Shown here one piece after another: positions 35,919-48,426 of a stretch of 64,000 bases of DNA; positions within the stretch are counted from its first letter, which is position 1, and the number at the start of each line of letters is the position of its first letter. A model generated the notes under the pieces. The model saw only the letters and a program-made list of their open reading frames with translations, ran no database searches and was not told the DNA's origin. The DNA lies in assembly GCA_020746875.1 (NCBI GenBank), contig JAGTJL010000030.1, positions 1-64,000 on the forward strand, in the 5' to 3' direction. The DNA comes from Rhexocercosporidium sp. MPI-PUGE-AT-0058 (Eukaryota > Ascomycota > Leotiomycetes > Helotiales). The translations under genes and the position numbers were made by a program.

Positions 35919-36641
35919 ATGACACCCTCCGACGAGTCCCACTTCAAAATGCATCCCTCGCGGCTGCAGAACTTGCTGGATGAAGCCGCAGCCCAGCAGT
36001 ATTTGCTTGCAAACCCGGTCAAGCCCTATTGGGAATCCTACTTCGACATGGGTGAGGACGTGAACAAGAGAAGTATGCCCCTTCTCCCCAATTTGCAGAC
36101 AACTCTGGGCTCTCTTTCTCTACACTCCGTCTCATAGACATCTCTTTTGGGAGACATTGAGCCTCTTCTAACATCATCGGTAGCAAAAGCAAAGAAGACC
36201 CCAAACAAGCCCGCAGTATACTTCACCTACGGAAAGGGAAGGCGCAAGAAGAATTCCCGACCAGGTCAAGTTCAGCACCACGTTGTCGCCAAAAAGGCCA
36301 AGCGCAAAGACCGAAGGATGGCTTTGGAGGAGATGGAGAAGTTGAGCAAGGCACACAAGGCAACGATTGAGCGAGAACGAGAGCAGGGAGTCAAGCATAA
36401 GGGCCAGCATCTAGCTGCGCAAGGGATTCTGCAAAGAGTTGAGGGAGGGGTCAAGCCAGAGGCTTTCGACACGCTGGGCTTGGAGGAGCGTCAGGTGGGA
36501 TTGGATTGGGAGGAGCAAGCCTTGAAGGACCTGTCAAACAAAAGAAGTCTGCGCCAGGCACAAAGAATGCTGTTTCCAGCATTGGATTCTGATTCTGGTC
36601 TGGACAGCGATGATGGGTCCTGTACAGAGGAATACTTCTAG
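35919..36641 (+). CDS. Hypothetical basic protein, 206 aa, one intron
   Basis: Exons are 35919-36051 and 36154-36641. Intron 36052-36153 has donor GTGAGG and acceptor GGGAG. Splicing joins WESYFDM to DIEPLLTSSVAKA in frame; other acceptors lead to stops. The N-terminal part carries LQNLLDEAAAQQYLLANPVK. The middle is very basic (YGKGRRKK, KKAKRKDRRMALEEMEKLSK) and helical. The C-terminus is Asp/Ser-rich (DSDSGLDSDDGSCTEEYF). A nuclear or RNA-associated role would fit the composition, but no family is recognised. The acceptor ending GAG is less common than CAG/TAG, so the intron end is the weakest point of the model. Confidence 0.65.
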
Positions 36642-36969
36642 TCTCATTGACGATCGAGAGAGTGGGGGTGCTTGAAGCTTCCACAGAAGATTCATGACTA
36701 GATTTAAGCATCTCAAAGCCGACCATACAAATTGACTTGCTTTTCATTCTCATCTTAATACTTGATTTTTGTTTGGAATACAGACTTCAAGAATGATATG
36801 TCGCAGGTAAAATTCCTATTGAGCCTCTCTCGGCTTACCAAGCTTCTGGATCCACAGCCAGCTCAAAGTATCTCTCAGTACCGGTACCAGGTCCAGACTT
36901 TACCCGACTACACAATATCCTACTCCACTAGTCAAGAGGCAGAGTGCTTTTTTTGAACACGTCAAGCAT
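36642..36969. terminator. Convergent 3' region
   Basis: The plus-strand gene ending at 36641 and the minus-strand dioxygenase-like gene ending at 36970 converge here. No clear polyadenylation motif is asserted. Confidence 0.3.
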
Positions 36970-37879
36970 TTAGTCTACAGGAGCAGGGGCAGCCTCAGGA
37001 TTGCTATCCAAGATTGCTTCCACCTCCGCACCCAGTCTACGCCTCTCCTCCATGGATAAATCCCCATTCGGCGACGCACTGTACCCAAGACCTAACTCGG
37101 GATACTGCAGTGGGACAGGCCCATCGCGAGGCAGGCCATCGAGGTAGATTGGCCATGGCTTACCCAACCATCCTGCACGAGCATCGTGATCTCGACGTTG
37201 GTCTGAAGTCAGGGGGTGCACGAGAACACTGATGAGTGTGTCAGCTAATGTCTCCAATTTTATGGTCTAGCTGCTCTCTTGCTAGTCACCGTTAAAGAAT
37301 ACATGGAGGATTCAGCGTCCAGAAGATCCTCTGGTGGGCAAAAGCAGTCGAACAGTCGGCAGAATGGAAGATCAGTCAGGACTCACCTGAGGTTCCCTCG
37401 ATTGGATGCCAAGTAGAAATACACATCGGAGAAGGAAGAGTCGGGAACCCATACTTGTAGCAGATAATCTCGTCAGCTAATTATGACTCAAACCAAAAAG
37501 CCGGTTCCACGGAAATTGCGAGAAGTGGCTTCTGTCCCGGTGGTTAAACTCTTACTTTCATACGACCCAGCTGGATGAGGTCCAATTGGGTACTTGTTGA
37601 CGCGAAACAGAGGAACGGCAACAAATGCGCCTGTTAATTAGAAAGTGTCAGCACCGGGAAGCTTCGTCCAATTTCCATGCTTTGATTTCGGGGTTTTAGC
37701 CCACCATCACGACGCAGCCTCAAGACGGCATCACGAAGAGCAAGCGCTGCAGTTGTCTCGGTAGGGGACTGGATCAAGAAGTAGATGTGAAAGTGCCATT
37801 CCCGGGTACGACTTTCGACGACTGTTATCAGATCATCCTGAGGAGCTGGAACCGCATGGTGCGTTGGGACTCTGGTCAT
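36970..37879 (-). CDS. DOPA 4,5-dioxygenase-like protein, 191 aa
   Basis: Four exons: 37705-37879, 37556-37630, 37387-37453 and 36970-37228. All three introns have GT...AG (GTGGGC/CAG, GTAAGAG/AAG, GTGAGT/CAG) and phases agree, giving 576 coding bases. The protein is a single small domain of the DOPA-dioxygenase family (aromatic ring-opening, non-haem metal). It has EWHFHIYFLIQSP with the first His pair, ALRDAVLRLRRDGAFVAVPL, then PIGPHPAGSYEIWVP, NRGNLSVLVHPLTSDQRRDH with the second conserved His, then HDARAGWLGKPWPIYLDGLP. Fungal members are usually cytosolic, about 160-200 residues, and of uncertain substrate. The C-terminal acidic tail (NPEAAPAPVD) is not part of the core. Confidence 0.88.
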
Positions 37880-38632
37880 GTTGAGAAAAGGATGCGCGTA
37901 AAAGAAAAAAGGGGTTTTTAAGAATAATAGATTTCCCCTGTATTTCTTGCTAACTTGAAAGGACGGGGGATTGGAGGCTGGTATTTATATCGCAAGCGGG
38001 GATGTAAGTTGGAAGAAGTTGTGAAACAATTGTGAGGTGTAATTCCGCCCATGCTGACTGATCATGAGCACGCCATTGAGAGTGCATTAGTTTGCGGAAC
38101 CAATCACTGGCAAGGACCCCCTCAATGCTGCGGAAGTTGAGAAGCGAGGAATAACTTGATGAAAATATCAAGTTGATACAAGAACGAATGCATACGACAA
38201 GAATATATCAAATCTCTTACTGATGGTACTTTTGTGACTTATTCGGGGAACTGTCCGTCGAACATCACTAGTCGAAGCTGCATAGGAGTTCACCTGTCGT
38301 GCCCATCTTGCCCACCTTCAGCAAGACCGAAGACATGATTTGATACCAGATGGGTCGAACTCCACCGTGAACGACAACCAGAAACATTCCCGCTCACACA
38401 GCACAGCGGAGCTATTGATGCCGGGTCAGACTGCAACGCAAAATTTACGGTTCCCAGCGTGCCGATATCATAACGAAATAGGTCATACGAGTTGTAATGT
38501 GCCGTAATCTCGGTCTAGTCTAAAACGTGTATGCAGACTCCCATCTCTATATACAAATATCGTCAAGCTAAATTTCTAAGATATCCACACCGCTTTGATA
38601 TTCACCAAATCCCAAACTCCGAGTTCTAGAAT
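37880..38632. other. Intergenic, nothing recognised
   Basis: It should hold the dioxygenase-like promoter and the 3' end of the next minus-strand gene. No gene, RNA or repeat is visible. Confidence 0.4.
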
Positions 38633-40642
38633 CTAAAAACCCGCAACCCATTCCAAGTCCAAAGCCTCTACCCAAAAATCCCGACAGTTTTCCAGGAACC
38701 CTTTCTCAAGCCACAATACACCGTTTAACACACTACTAGTGTATTCCCAGGTCCATTCTAGTGCAGAATTACGGTTCAAGACCCACCACAGCTGCTCCTT
38801 GAACCATTTTCTATCCTCACTACTTTGGTTAGCGGCTGTTCCCCCGAGGAAGAGCATCCACATGAGCTCAGCTGCGAACGAGCAATTGAGGATAGTGAGT
38901 TCTATCGCTTCGAGATTTATTCTCAATCGTCCTACGAGCCTACGGCGGATCTGGCCTCCAACAGGAGTAAGTCGGAGACTCGTGTAGGTGTACAGCAGTA
39001 GACTGTGGAGAAGCGGGGTAACAATAAGAGCAGGAGAGTCGTCCATGATGATATCGTTCTGACCAAGTAATTCCAGGACATGGTGCTCGATGCTGTAGAC
39101 GCGGTCGGGATATGAAGCCTCATTGAGGTAGTTGATGTCCTTGGGTGGGATGACATCTAAGAAATGCGCGAGTTCGTGAGCGTCTTGGAGGATTGGTAGG
39201 AGAGTTCCATTGCCTGTCTGCATAAGATTTCGCACGAGACAGTTGTTAAATGACAGGACTGGCTTCGGCACGGAGAATGGGAGGAAGGTCGATAAGGGCT
39301 GGAGGTAGGAGAAGTCGACGTGTGGGAATTTAGGTGTTGACTGCCAGCTAGTGGCATAGAGGAGATCCGTCCTGAAACTGTCAGTGAGTTTCCTCTTGTT
39401 GAGATTGAAGGGATCATACCAGAGAATTAGCCGGCGAAGCACCGTGCTGAGATTATGTATCCCTCCTTTCAGGTTAACCATCTGCTCTAGTCCATTCATG
39501 TGTATGACCGCCTTGCACCTTTCTCCATTCAAGTTCTGTCTTCGGTTAGAATATGTTCTCCAACGGCATTGGGTTCGCTTACCTCCATATTAGTCATACA
39601 TGCAACGGCAGCAATTGTCCCCTCTGAAAGCCCGCACTCATCTGCATTTTCCAACTCTTTATTGATGGCGGATACTGAGCTCTGCAAATAAAATGAACTT
39701 TCGAAGTTCTCAGGAGATGAAGCATCTCCGGCACGTGCGGCTAGCCATGATAAAGTAATGTACAGCAAAGCTGCATTAGTGCCAACGTTCGAGGAGAAAG
39801 TGTCGAGTCTGTCTTCATGAACTGACGTGCGTACAGTATCTTGAGCGTCTGAGTTGGGCAACTGTCAGCATACAGTCCTGAAGAAATATTTCGGTATTTA
39901 AACCTGCGCCATTGACTGTGTCTTTTGAGGTTGCTTACCAAGATGAATAAGCTCATGTATCCTTGGCGTAAGTGGAATGGGAAATGCGCCGAACGGGTCG
40001 GAATCGCTGCCGAAAATATATGCAGCCAGCCGAGGGGAGACATGTGCATAACCCGACGGGATGGGAATGTTCGAATGATCTACCGAGTGTTCCCTCTGAA
40101 TGCTGAATAACGGCTCGGTACGCTCTACCGATGGTGTGGCAGAGCTCCGAGGTGTGAGATGGTGGCTTGAAGAAACACCGTACTGGGACTGAGGCTCAGG
40201 AGATCCGAAAGACGAAGCATCAGATGTAATATCACTGTTTGGCGTTCCTGGTTCCTTCGAACGCAATGGCGGTAGTCGCTTGATCCATTTTGCTTGTGAG
40301 TCCTTGTGCTTCTTCCAGACCCGGCGCATCACATGTGACTTGACCTCGCTTTTGGCTTCCTCGTCTTGATCTCGTGTCCCTAGTTGATTGACGAAACGAA
40401 ACTCATTGCAAGGTGGCTTTGGCTTTTTCGCTTTTGGGCAGCTGGGTTTGCTGATTATAGGTATCGGCTGTAATTCATTGGTGTTAGTATGCCTGCATTG
40501 CAGAGGCAAAGATGGGAATACTTTATTCTAAAAGGATGACGTGCTGGGTTTATACCTGTTGGTCTTTCTCTTTGGGTTTCCTTCTACTTGGCGGATTTGA
40601 ATTCCTTGTCCTTATAGACTCTTCGTTGGCCATAGAGGGCAT
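38633..40642 (-). CDS. Fungal transcription-factor-like protein without zinc cluster, 578 aa
   Basis: Five exons: 40556-40642, 39939-40467, 39583-39848, 39420-39535 and 38633-39371, totalling 1737 bases. Introns begin GTATAAA, GTAAGC, GTAAGC and GTATGA and end in CAG. The last is only 48 bases, in frame and stop-free, and is removed because LILW-TDLLYATS matches the family better. The N-terminal 190 residues are basic and Ser/Pro-rich, with a conserved block NEFRFVNQLG...KSHVMRRVWKKHKD. From about residue 295, VIHMNGLEQMVNLKGGIHNL opens the fungal-specific C-terminal helical domain (L..MV..RGG). No Cys6 zinc cluster is present at either end. Many fungal paralogues have this layout and unknown targets. 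The start could be ATG 40642 or 40633. Confidence 0.78.
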
Positions 40643-42662
40643 TTGGTGGTATGTCAGGTGTTGATGATGTTCAATCTCTAACAAGGCGATGTTCAAAATC
40701 CGCAAAGTTGATAGAAGTATCGAGCTCCCTGTCCCTTATATGAAGTATGAACTTTGAACAAGATCTCCAAGCTCATGTAAGTGTGAACAATCGCTGAACA
40801 ACGATATTCCAGGTCTGTAGCGTGGCTGGTCAGGATGAGACCGTCTAATTGGACAGATCGAAGGCAGAACTGAACAGTCAGCGGAAATGGGAGAAAAGTC
40901 GGGAAAACCGTTGTAAGAAAGGGGAGGGATACATATGAGTAATCGCATGTATGCATCCTTTCGTCCTCCTTGGCCTGCAGGTATTGACCAGGGGGTTCTA
41001 GAACCTCCACTTTGAATAATTAAGTAAGCGAGCGATGTCAGGATTTGTCACTGTAGAAGTACAGACTTGGTAAGTGATACATCCTGTAAACATCGAGGGT
41101 GCTCTTACTCTATGACACGAGGGGCTACCAACTGGGCGATATCAGACTTAATGTTGCGTAAAGTCACAATATACCGATTTCAGTGCGGGCTTCTTTGAAG
41201 ACAATTCAGCGACTGTCACGTGGGTATACAGCTAATCGAGAAGAATGTCGTATCGGTTCTTCCAAGGTCTCAAGAAGGCCTAGATGTAGATCTTATGGTT
41301 TCGCGGACAATCCTTAGTGATTGTTTGAGAATAAAATGTTCTTCTGTGCATGTCATTCGCTTCTAGGAAGTTCTAAGCCACAATTACAAGGGTCGGCAGT
41401 CCATACGGTGCTATTTCCGGCCTATTGTTTGCGGTCTATCACGAGGGAACACGAGCTATGTGAAGCCCGACTTGTTGGATCCTCTTCTTGGACCCCAGCC
41501 ACTATTCCAACGGAGATACGGAGTAGTTGCATGCTTGCGATTTGAGGTGAATTGGCAAAGTCACTTTCGTGAGTATTGTCCCACGAGCCCGGATGAAAAT
41601 GAGGCCTATTTGTCACTATTCAAAGTTCGATAGCGATTCAGTCTTGCGCGATCAACTGACTAATGCTTGAAGATATTGTCAGGGCAGTATCAAAATACAG
41701 AAATTTCCACATTCAAAAGTCGAAGTCAGGGGGGTGCTTGTGGTCGACTAGCCCACGAGGCTGAAGTAGCGGGATGCAGGGATCAAGTGGGATTCGATTG
41801 GACCGTTCAAATCCTTAATCGAGTTAAGCTCAGTCCCGTCCCGAACTCTACGATCGCAGTGAACCCTTGTACCGAGAATCATTCCGCACTGATGCCATGG
41901 TGGATCTTTTCCTCCACGAGCAGGCGAACCAGGAATCAACATGATATTGAGTCGTGTCTACCATGAACGAAGTGCATGAGGCCAAGGTTGATATAAAGTT
42001 TAGAGGAAGGCTTAGAGATGTCGCAAGAGTCAATATATGGGCTTGCAGAGGGATTCATGACTTACAAGCGAGCACAGCCTTGGTCCGAATGAAGTCAAGT
42101 CATGGAGCTGGTGTGCTGTGAGATCTGTGCAACTCATGATGAGACTTTGATCTCTCTACCTTCGACAAATGTTTTGCTCTTTCTCCGCCTCAAGCGATGC
42201 AGCCGAGAATTTGGGGTCAAAATTTACCAGTGGCGGAGTAATTCAACAGTGGAGGTATCTCCACCAGTCATATGCTGTTCTGTTGATCTTGGCGAGCCCC
42301 GGAGCCGAAGGGCTTCGTACCTCCACATGTCAAACATCAAGAGGGAAAAATTATTTGTTGATTTTACTTTGTTTATCGTTCATTGAGATTAGGGATCGGA
42401 CAGGAGGAGAGATTTGCGATGTTTTCTGCTGGCTACTCCTTCAGGCGTCACGTGCTGGCCCTTGGACGTACAGTACAAGGCTTCGCTGCCAGGCGACAAC
42501 ATTGGGAGCGGCTGAGGGCCACGCAAAACAATGCCAGGCTGCCAAATTCTCCAGAATCAAAACGGACATCTCTTTACAGTTCTTCATGAAAGCCGATTCA
42601 ACTACTCGCCCCGAGATATTGTGAAGTGATTTTGAGTATTTTCTTGACTTTCGCCTTTAGAT
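40643..42662. other. 2-kb intergenic stretch
   Basis: Only short, unconserved open frames are present on either strand. The first few hundred bases are the likely promoter of the 40642 gene, and the last few hundred that of the 42663 gene. No tRNA or repeat was recognised. Confidence 0.45.
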
Positions 42663-43661
42663 ATGGAATCCTCCGCATTCATCCTTCCACCTGCACTTTC
42701 CACTCTCAAAACTTTCCATTGCTTCAATGATCTTCCGTTGGAGCTCAGACAGCATATCTGGTATTTATGTCTACCGGGTCCTCGAATCCATCGCATCGGC
42801 TGGACAGCGCCAAAGCGAACGGCTCGCTCATCGTGCATCAGTCCGGAGATCATGCTGGTGTGCAAGGAAGCTAGAAAAGAAGCTCTGCATCATCTCAAAA
42901 GACTATCCTTGCCCTCAATACTCCTGGACAGACCGCCATCAACGCAACCTGGATACAACTCTCGCTGCTATTTCAACCCTGCCATCGACACTCTCTTTCT
43001 CACGGCGCCATGTCACCCTTTACAGTCTATCTCGCCATGGCTGCGAAACTGGCTAAAAGGCTCAGAAAATACGGATTTCAGCCTCGTGCATCATCTCGCA
43101 ATCGACCGAGAATGGCTGAATCAAACCTCAGCGCTGTCGAGGTTTGAGATGGAGATCGGAGAACTGGTCCGTCTGTTTGGCCATGTTGAAATCGTGCATG
43201 TCGTGAGCCTGAACAACCACTGGAGTATGCGTCCTTGGACTATGTGGCGTGGATGTGGTCGCGTACCTGAGAATATGCGGGCTGAATTCACGTGGGTTGA
43301 CATGGAAGAAGTGAGGAGCAGGCCAAGGGGACGATACACCTGCATTTGGAGTGACTGGGGAGACAATACTGTAATGGCACAGGCAGGAACAGATATCTTG
43401 AGTTTAGATGGGAATGAGGCGCTTGCAAGACTCGGAGAGGTGGTGCAGAAGTTGGCAGATGAGAGAGCTAAGTACCCAAGCGGTTGGACAATGCCAAACG
43501 TTCAGCTGGACTTTGTGCGTTATGATCGAGCTAAGAGACAAGAGAAGCCGGGCCCGGCTCCCGAAGAGAAGAGAGTGACTTTTGGTATGGAGAAATTTGG
43601 GGCATTATTTCCAACTTTCCTGTCTATCAATAGAGTGAAAGGGTGGATGGGTCGAAGTTGA
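42663..43661 (+). CDS. 2EXR-domain protein, 332 aa
   Basis: A single exon. Residues 15-45 read LKTFHCFNDLPLELRQHIWY, then LCLPGPRIHRI. This is the hallmark F..F..LP.ELR..IW...LPGPR of the fungal 2EXR family. ISPEIMLVCKEARKEAL follows, then YFNPAIDTLFL, also typical. The C-terminal 60 residues are basic and less conserved. The ATG at 42663 directly precedes the domain. 2EXR proteins are strongly expanded in filamentous ascomycetes, and their molecular function is unknown. It stands alone, with more than 1 kb of non-coding sequence on both sides. Confidence 0.88.
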   Translation: MESSAFILPPALSTLKTFHCFNDLPLELRQHIWYLCLPGPRIHRIGWTAPKRTARSSCISPEIMLVCKEARKEALHHLKRLSLPSILLDRPPSTQPGYNSRCYFNPAIDTLFLTAPCHPLQSISPWLRNWLKGSENTDFSLVHHLAIDREWLNQTSALSRFEMEIGELVRLFGHVEIVHVVSLNNHWSMRPWTMWRGCGRVPENMRAEFTWVDMEEVRSRPRGRYTCIWSDWGDNTVMAQAGTDILSLDGNEALARLGEVVQKLADERAKYPSGWTMPNVQLDFVRYDRAKRQEKPGPAPEEKRVTFGMEKFGALFPTFLSINRVKGWMGRS

Positions 43662-45080
43662 CTTGCAGTACGCAGTTTGGAAGCGGCAATTGCTGTCAGT
43701 GCCCGAGGGAGATATCTGACCGTCAAAGAGACCATCAATTTGCAAAGCTTGGTTGACTTATTGTTTATGAGCACTTGGAAAGCAAGGATTGGGTGCAAGC
43801 GGTGCATTCAAACTTAGTCGTGTTGTCAAAATATTATTTGAATTTCCAACTGTACCTTACTTGTTTGATTTTCGCTATCACAAATCTGGATGATATGATT
43901 TTCTAAATTTGTGTTTATTAACATTTCTCCAGCAGAGTTTTCAACGTTCGTTATGTTTTGGTGCACGTTCAGCTTCGCGTTCAGGTGTACCCGGTGGCTC
44001 ACTCCTTGCGACCTCTCTTGTTGTGTGGTGTTAGGAGTCGTTTCCTCCCACAATATCTTGCTGGCATATAGAAGTATGGGCTGACACGTGGTCTCTTATA
44101 GAAGAGAAGTTTGAGGCAAGATGGTCCACTAGTCCTCAGTCAATCGTATCGGGCACCGAGCTAGAGTTGGGCTTCTGTGGATGGAAAAATTCAGTGGGGG
44201 GCTATGAGTCCCATTAAGTTTCATCCCGAAGCCTGCCGAGTACAGTTCAATATTCTCGAAGCCAATGTTATCGAGAGGATGCAAGGATCTTTCAGCCATG
44301 TAACCAGTGGATACTTATTGGTCGCCGGCATCTTAGAACCAGCCTTTTATCATTAAGACTAGCAGGGTACAAACACCAGCAGTCATAATGAGGATTTTCT
44401 GGTACCAGATGAAAAGTATGGCACCGAGCCACTTAGTTCAAGTTTCATTCAGAAAGTCTCACCAGGCAGCTATGTATCTTAGATAGATACCGAAAGTGAT
44501 GGAAAGGTGTGTTGGCTTATGTCAGGTCTGGTCGACAAACTCGAGATACAGTGGGGAAGGCATTAAGACCGAATTTCCGATTCGGGCCCCGAAAGATATC
44601 GGATCTGGATGCTCTTCTTGGAGGAAGTGGAGGGACATTTGCCCGCGCCTCGAGCTGCGAGCAACGTTGTAGCTGCTAGACAAAACCAACCTCAGAGATT
44701 CAACAGAGTTGGTGTTGCATCTTTAGAGATTCAATTTCTGGCAGAGATGGGGTCAAAAGTCACAGAGACAATCACCACCGAGTGAGGAATTGCATTTTTC
44801 TGCAAATTTGCGTTCCTATATCCTCCATGAGTCTCGGACTCGATGAAATGGATTGGACTAGACAATATCTGGTAACTTGTAAAAGTATCCAACAGGAGCA
44901 TGCTGGTTGGACTTTTCGTTAAGTAGACTTATGCTTCGGACAATAAAATCAACGCGAAGTCGGAATCGTTTTCTGTACAAAGGAAAGTAGACGAAAACTC
45001 GGAACTGGACGTTCTGAGAGACCTCTACAAATTGCCATCTTACTTTGACTCTCCCTCACCTTCAAATCCAACGTCATCGA
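43662..45080. other. 1.4-kb intergenic stretch
   Basis: It lies between two genes that converge on it. No coding region, RNA or repeat could be supported. Confidence 0.45.
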
Positions 45081-47295
45081 TTAGATCTTTATCACATGCG
45101 TGATGTCCTGCTCATTAACTACGGGATGTTTCTTCTCGCTCCCCTCACCAATACTAGAAGACTCTGGATCGTCGGTTGGAGAAGTAGATGTAAGTTCACC
45201 GGCTCGTTTCTTTTGTACCTTCTCCTTGTGAGCGAGCACTGCGATGACGATGTAAACTATGATGTTCAGGCCAGCTACGACTGCTGCTGCGCGATTTCCG
45301 GGTGTGACTAAGTAGAACGCTTAGTATCATATTGAAGAAGAATAGAATGAGTGGGTATTGAAAGGGGTAGAGAAAGCCTACCATTTGGTTGGTGGATCTG
45401 CTGGAACCATACGAGGGGAATCCAGGCGGAGAATGAGTCTGGGCAAAGAATGTTAGCTGGTAATCGGCGATACAAGGAAAATACCCACATTGGAGTGTAT
45501 TCATTGCAGCAGCAGTGAAAGCTCTTTGCTCAGCATTGTCAGAAATCAATTCCGTCATCCACCTGTTGCAATGAAAGATGTCAGTACGTTTATCATCTCA
45601 AGTACGTCGTCGAGCGGGTAGCCAACTTACGCCATGGTCAACGGTACAGCACTTCCTCCAATCGAAGACATAATGTACAGTGGTGCACGGTGGGAGAAAG
45701 GGCCAAACACAGGAGTTACAACCAGCAGAGTGAAGATGACAATGGCAACCAGATTACCGAAAATGATGGTCGGCCATCGACGACCTTTCAATGGTCCATC
45801 GGAGATCCAGACTGTGAGAAGAGAGTACACCGCAATGAAAGCATTGCCAATGGTTGGGTACTCATTCTGTAGCCGCAAGTTAGAACAAGTGTTGAAGTGG
45901 GATGACAGTATAGCAACTTACAATCTGCGCGATGGTGTAGACAAGAGGCTTTCCTTTCTTGTTGTGTGCTTTGAGCCAGAAGACGAAAGAGGTTGCTGGC
46001 TGACCGCCGAATGGTTGCATCGCTTTAAAGTTCAGCATGAGCCCGATCATGATATCGGGATGTGCTTACTGAAGATAAGAGTAAACAGAAGAGTTTTCCA
46101 GCTTGTCAAGTAGCCGAGGATTGTTTTGAACGAGTATGGCTTCCCCTCGGGGGTTCGGCCAACCCTTGCCATTCTTTCTTTTGCAAGCTCGACTTCCTGA
46201 ATTGAAAATTCATGTCAGAAAGTTTATCTGTTGGATTTGGCAATAATTGTCTGCTTACACGTGCTGTAAAGACCCAGTTGGGCTTAGCAGTTCCTGGGGT
46301 GTCTGGGAGGAAGAAAAAGGCGAGGACAGCGACGGGAAGAGAGATGACCCCATTAATAACTGCGCATATATTAGACATTAGAGCTAAGAAGGGTGATCTG
46401 TGCTTACTGAAAAGCCATCTCCAGCCAGCGAGGCCGAGGTGTCCGTCCAGAGAATTGTAAATCGCAGCTTGGAGGAAACCACTAAAGATGGGTGCGATTG
46501 AAACGGCAGATTGAAGGATACCATTTCGTTTCCCCAATTCTCCTGAAAAATCCGTCAATCATGCTCATATAGTTCCGTTTGAGAAGTGAACTTACTTTTA
46601 TTGTACCAGCTTCCGAGAATGTAATACAGGGCTGGCCAGTAGCCTGCCTCGAAAAGGCCAACGACAAATCGAAGTGCGAGCAAATGCGTGTATGATTTTG
46701 CTCCAGCAAGACTGAATGTGAATACGGTCCAGCCAAGTTCAAGGAACGGAATCCAAACTAGAAGAAGTTAGAGAGATAAGTTCCTCGATGATCCAGAGCC
46801 TGAGGAGACTCACTGTGAGCAGGCACTCGAGTCAAAATGAAGTTGGATGGCTGTAATTGATCCTTATCAGTGCCGAAGCTCCATGACCGGGAGAGAGGTG
46901 TAAAATACCCATTGCCCAATGATGTAGCCAATTGTCCATGATAAAACGATGTAATTGTATTGATTTTGGTAAAGCTTGAGGTCCTCTTTCATACCGGAAA
47001 CAAAAGCATTCGTGATGTTTGAAGTATCAATCTGTTCAAATGTCAAACCGTAGTGCAGAAAAAGAAGTCGTGCTTCACCTACCCATTTAATCAACATTCC
47101 CAATGTTCCGAATGTCAGCAATGTGAAGTCCAGCTAAGAGCCACCAATCAGTTGGATGCAAGGATTCTGGTAGCATGCACCAACCTTGAGAAGGAATCTT
47201 CTTTCTTCTTTCGATACATCGGCTGAGTCCCAAAGCCATCCTCTCCAAGTGCGGTTCTTTGAGACCGAAGTGACGGATGGTGGTCTGTCTGCCAT
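45081..47295 (-). CDS. MFS transporter, pantothenate (Liz1/Fen2)-type, 513 aa
   Basis: Thirteen exons: 47185-47295, 47083-47133, 46909-47031, 46814-46850, 46596-46757, 46408-46542, 46259-46359, 46070-46196, 45922-46022, 45631-45866, 45489-45562, 45382-45438, 45081-45307. Phases agree throughout (1542 bases). The N-terminal signature is RTWRGWLWDSADVSKEERRF, then TLLTFGTLGMLIKW and IDTSNITNAFVSGMKEDLKL. Later come GQWPSNFILTRVPAHIWIPF, GLFEAGYWPALYYILGSWYN, WRWLFIINGVISLPVAV, MQPFGGQPATSFVFWLKAHN and YPTIGNAFIAVYSLLTVWIS. About twelve membrane spans and a charged cytosolic tail follow. Anion:cation-symporter family members of this type import pantothenate or related acids across the plasma membrane. 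The substrate here is inferred. ATG 47295 fits family N-termini. Confidence 0.88.
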
Positions 47296-48426
47296 CAATG
47301 CGATGCAGATCGTCGCAAGTGTAAGGGATGTTGAGCTTTCGTAAGACTTGGTCAGATTTGTTGAAATCGAGATAGTCTTTGAAAAACAAATCAACTTTGA
47401 ATCGCAGCTGTTCATATGTACAAAAGTCTCCTCTATACCTTAATTGAAACTTGCCCCACTATCAAGCCTCGAAAGCACACCTTGTGTTCGTGCTCAGTGG
47501 CCTGACCAAGAATGCAGTTATTCGCAAGATGGGGCTTTCATGTCGACAGGAACACTTCCTTAATTCAGCAAATAGGAAATCAACTCAACACCAAATTCTA
47601 GAGATAAGAGATAAAGATAAGATAGTGAGGGGGGTTCTGGGCTAAGAGTGGCGTGAGATACAGTACTCTTCGGTGTTTAGTGATGATCAATTGAGAGTCT
47701 AGATTGCGTGACCGACTTCTAAGCGGGGTACAGAATCGCCACCCTGGGATGCGAGAAGAGCGTTTATCTGAAGATCAGCTTTATCAAATCGTTCATGAAG
47801 TCTAATCCTAATTACTATAAAGCACTTCGGAGATGTAGGTTACATTTGAGGTGGGATTTGGTGGGTAGTCTGATTGAAACAGTCCACAACGTAAACAGCA
47901 CAAGCGACCAATGCGCCGAGAAGACTGTTCAAGTCACAACCGACTGGCTACACAACTCATGGTAAAATTATGGCTTACAATCCGGGAACACCTCGGCAGG
48001 CAAAGCTTATAAAGCTCCGGATCGTGTGGTATTTATCTCATTTGGTCAGCAACAAACCAGTTCTTGACGCCGGAAGGCTCCCGATGATGTCTTTGGTTGC
48101 GTTGGCAAATCGGCATGCATCCCTTCTAAATACCTAGCAGTCTTGTTCTTTCAACCTCCTAAAAATAGAAAAGCAGTCCTTAATTAAGTTCTTTCGCATT
48201 GGTCGTCGTTAAGGACTCTGGAAGGCTTGCCGGGGGACTGTTCTTATACACGGGTTCTAAACAGAACAGATATGCGTGTCATCACGGTTGAAATGGCTTT
48301 TCATATTCATCCGACCAATCATGAGGCTTTTTCCATGATACTTGAGCTCGCATTCCAATATTTCCTTCCACCCCAAAGCGTGCGAACAAGTGTGGAATGC
48401 CAGCTGCAGCTTCGTTTGAGAAATGT
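47296..48426. other. 1.1-kb intergenic stretch
   Basis: It contains the presumed promoter of the transporter. No other gene could be supported. Confidence 0.4.

Noticed and set aside
40693..41010. 105-codon minus-strand frame upstream of the transcription-factor-like gene
   Set aside because: No conserved features; most likely promoter or 5' leader sequence.
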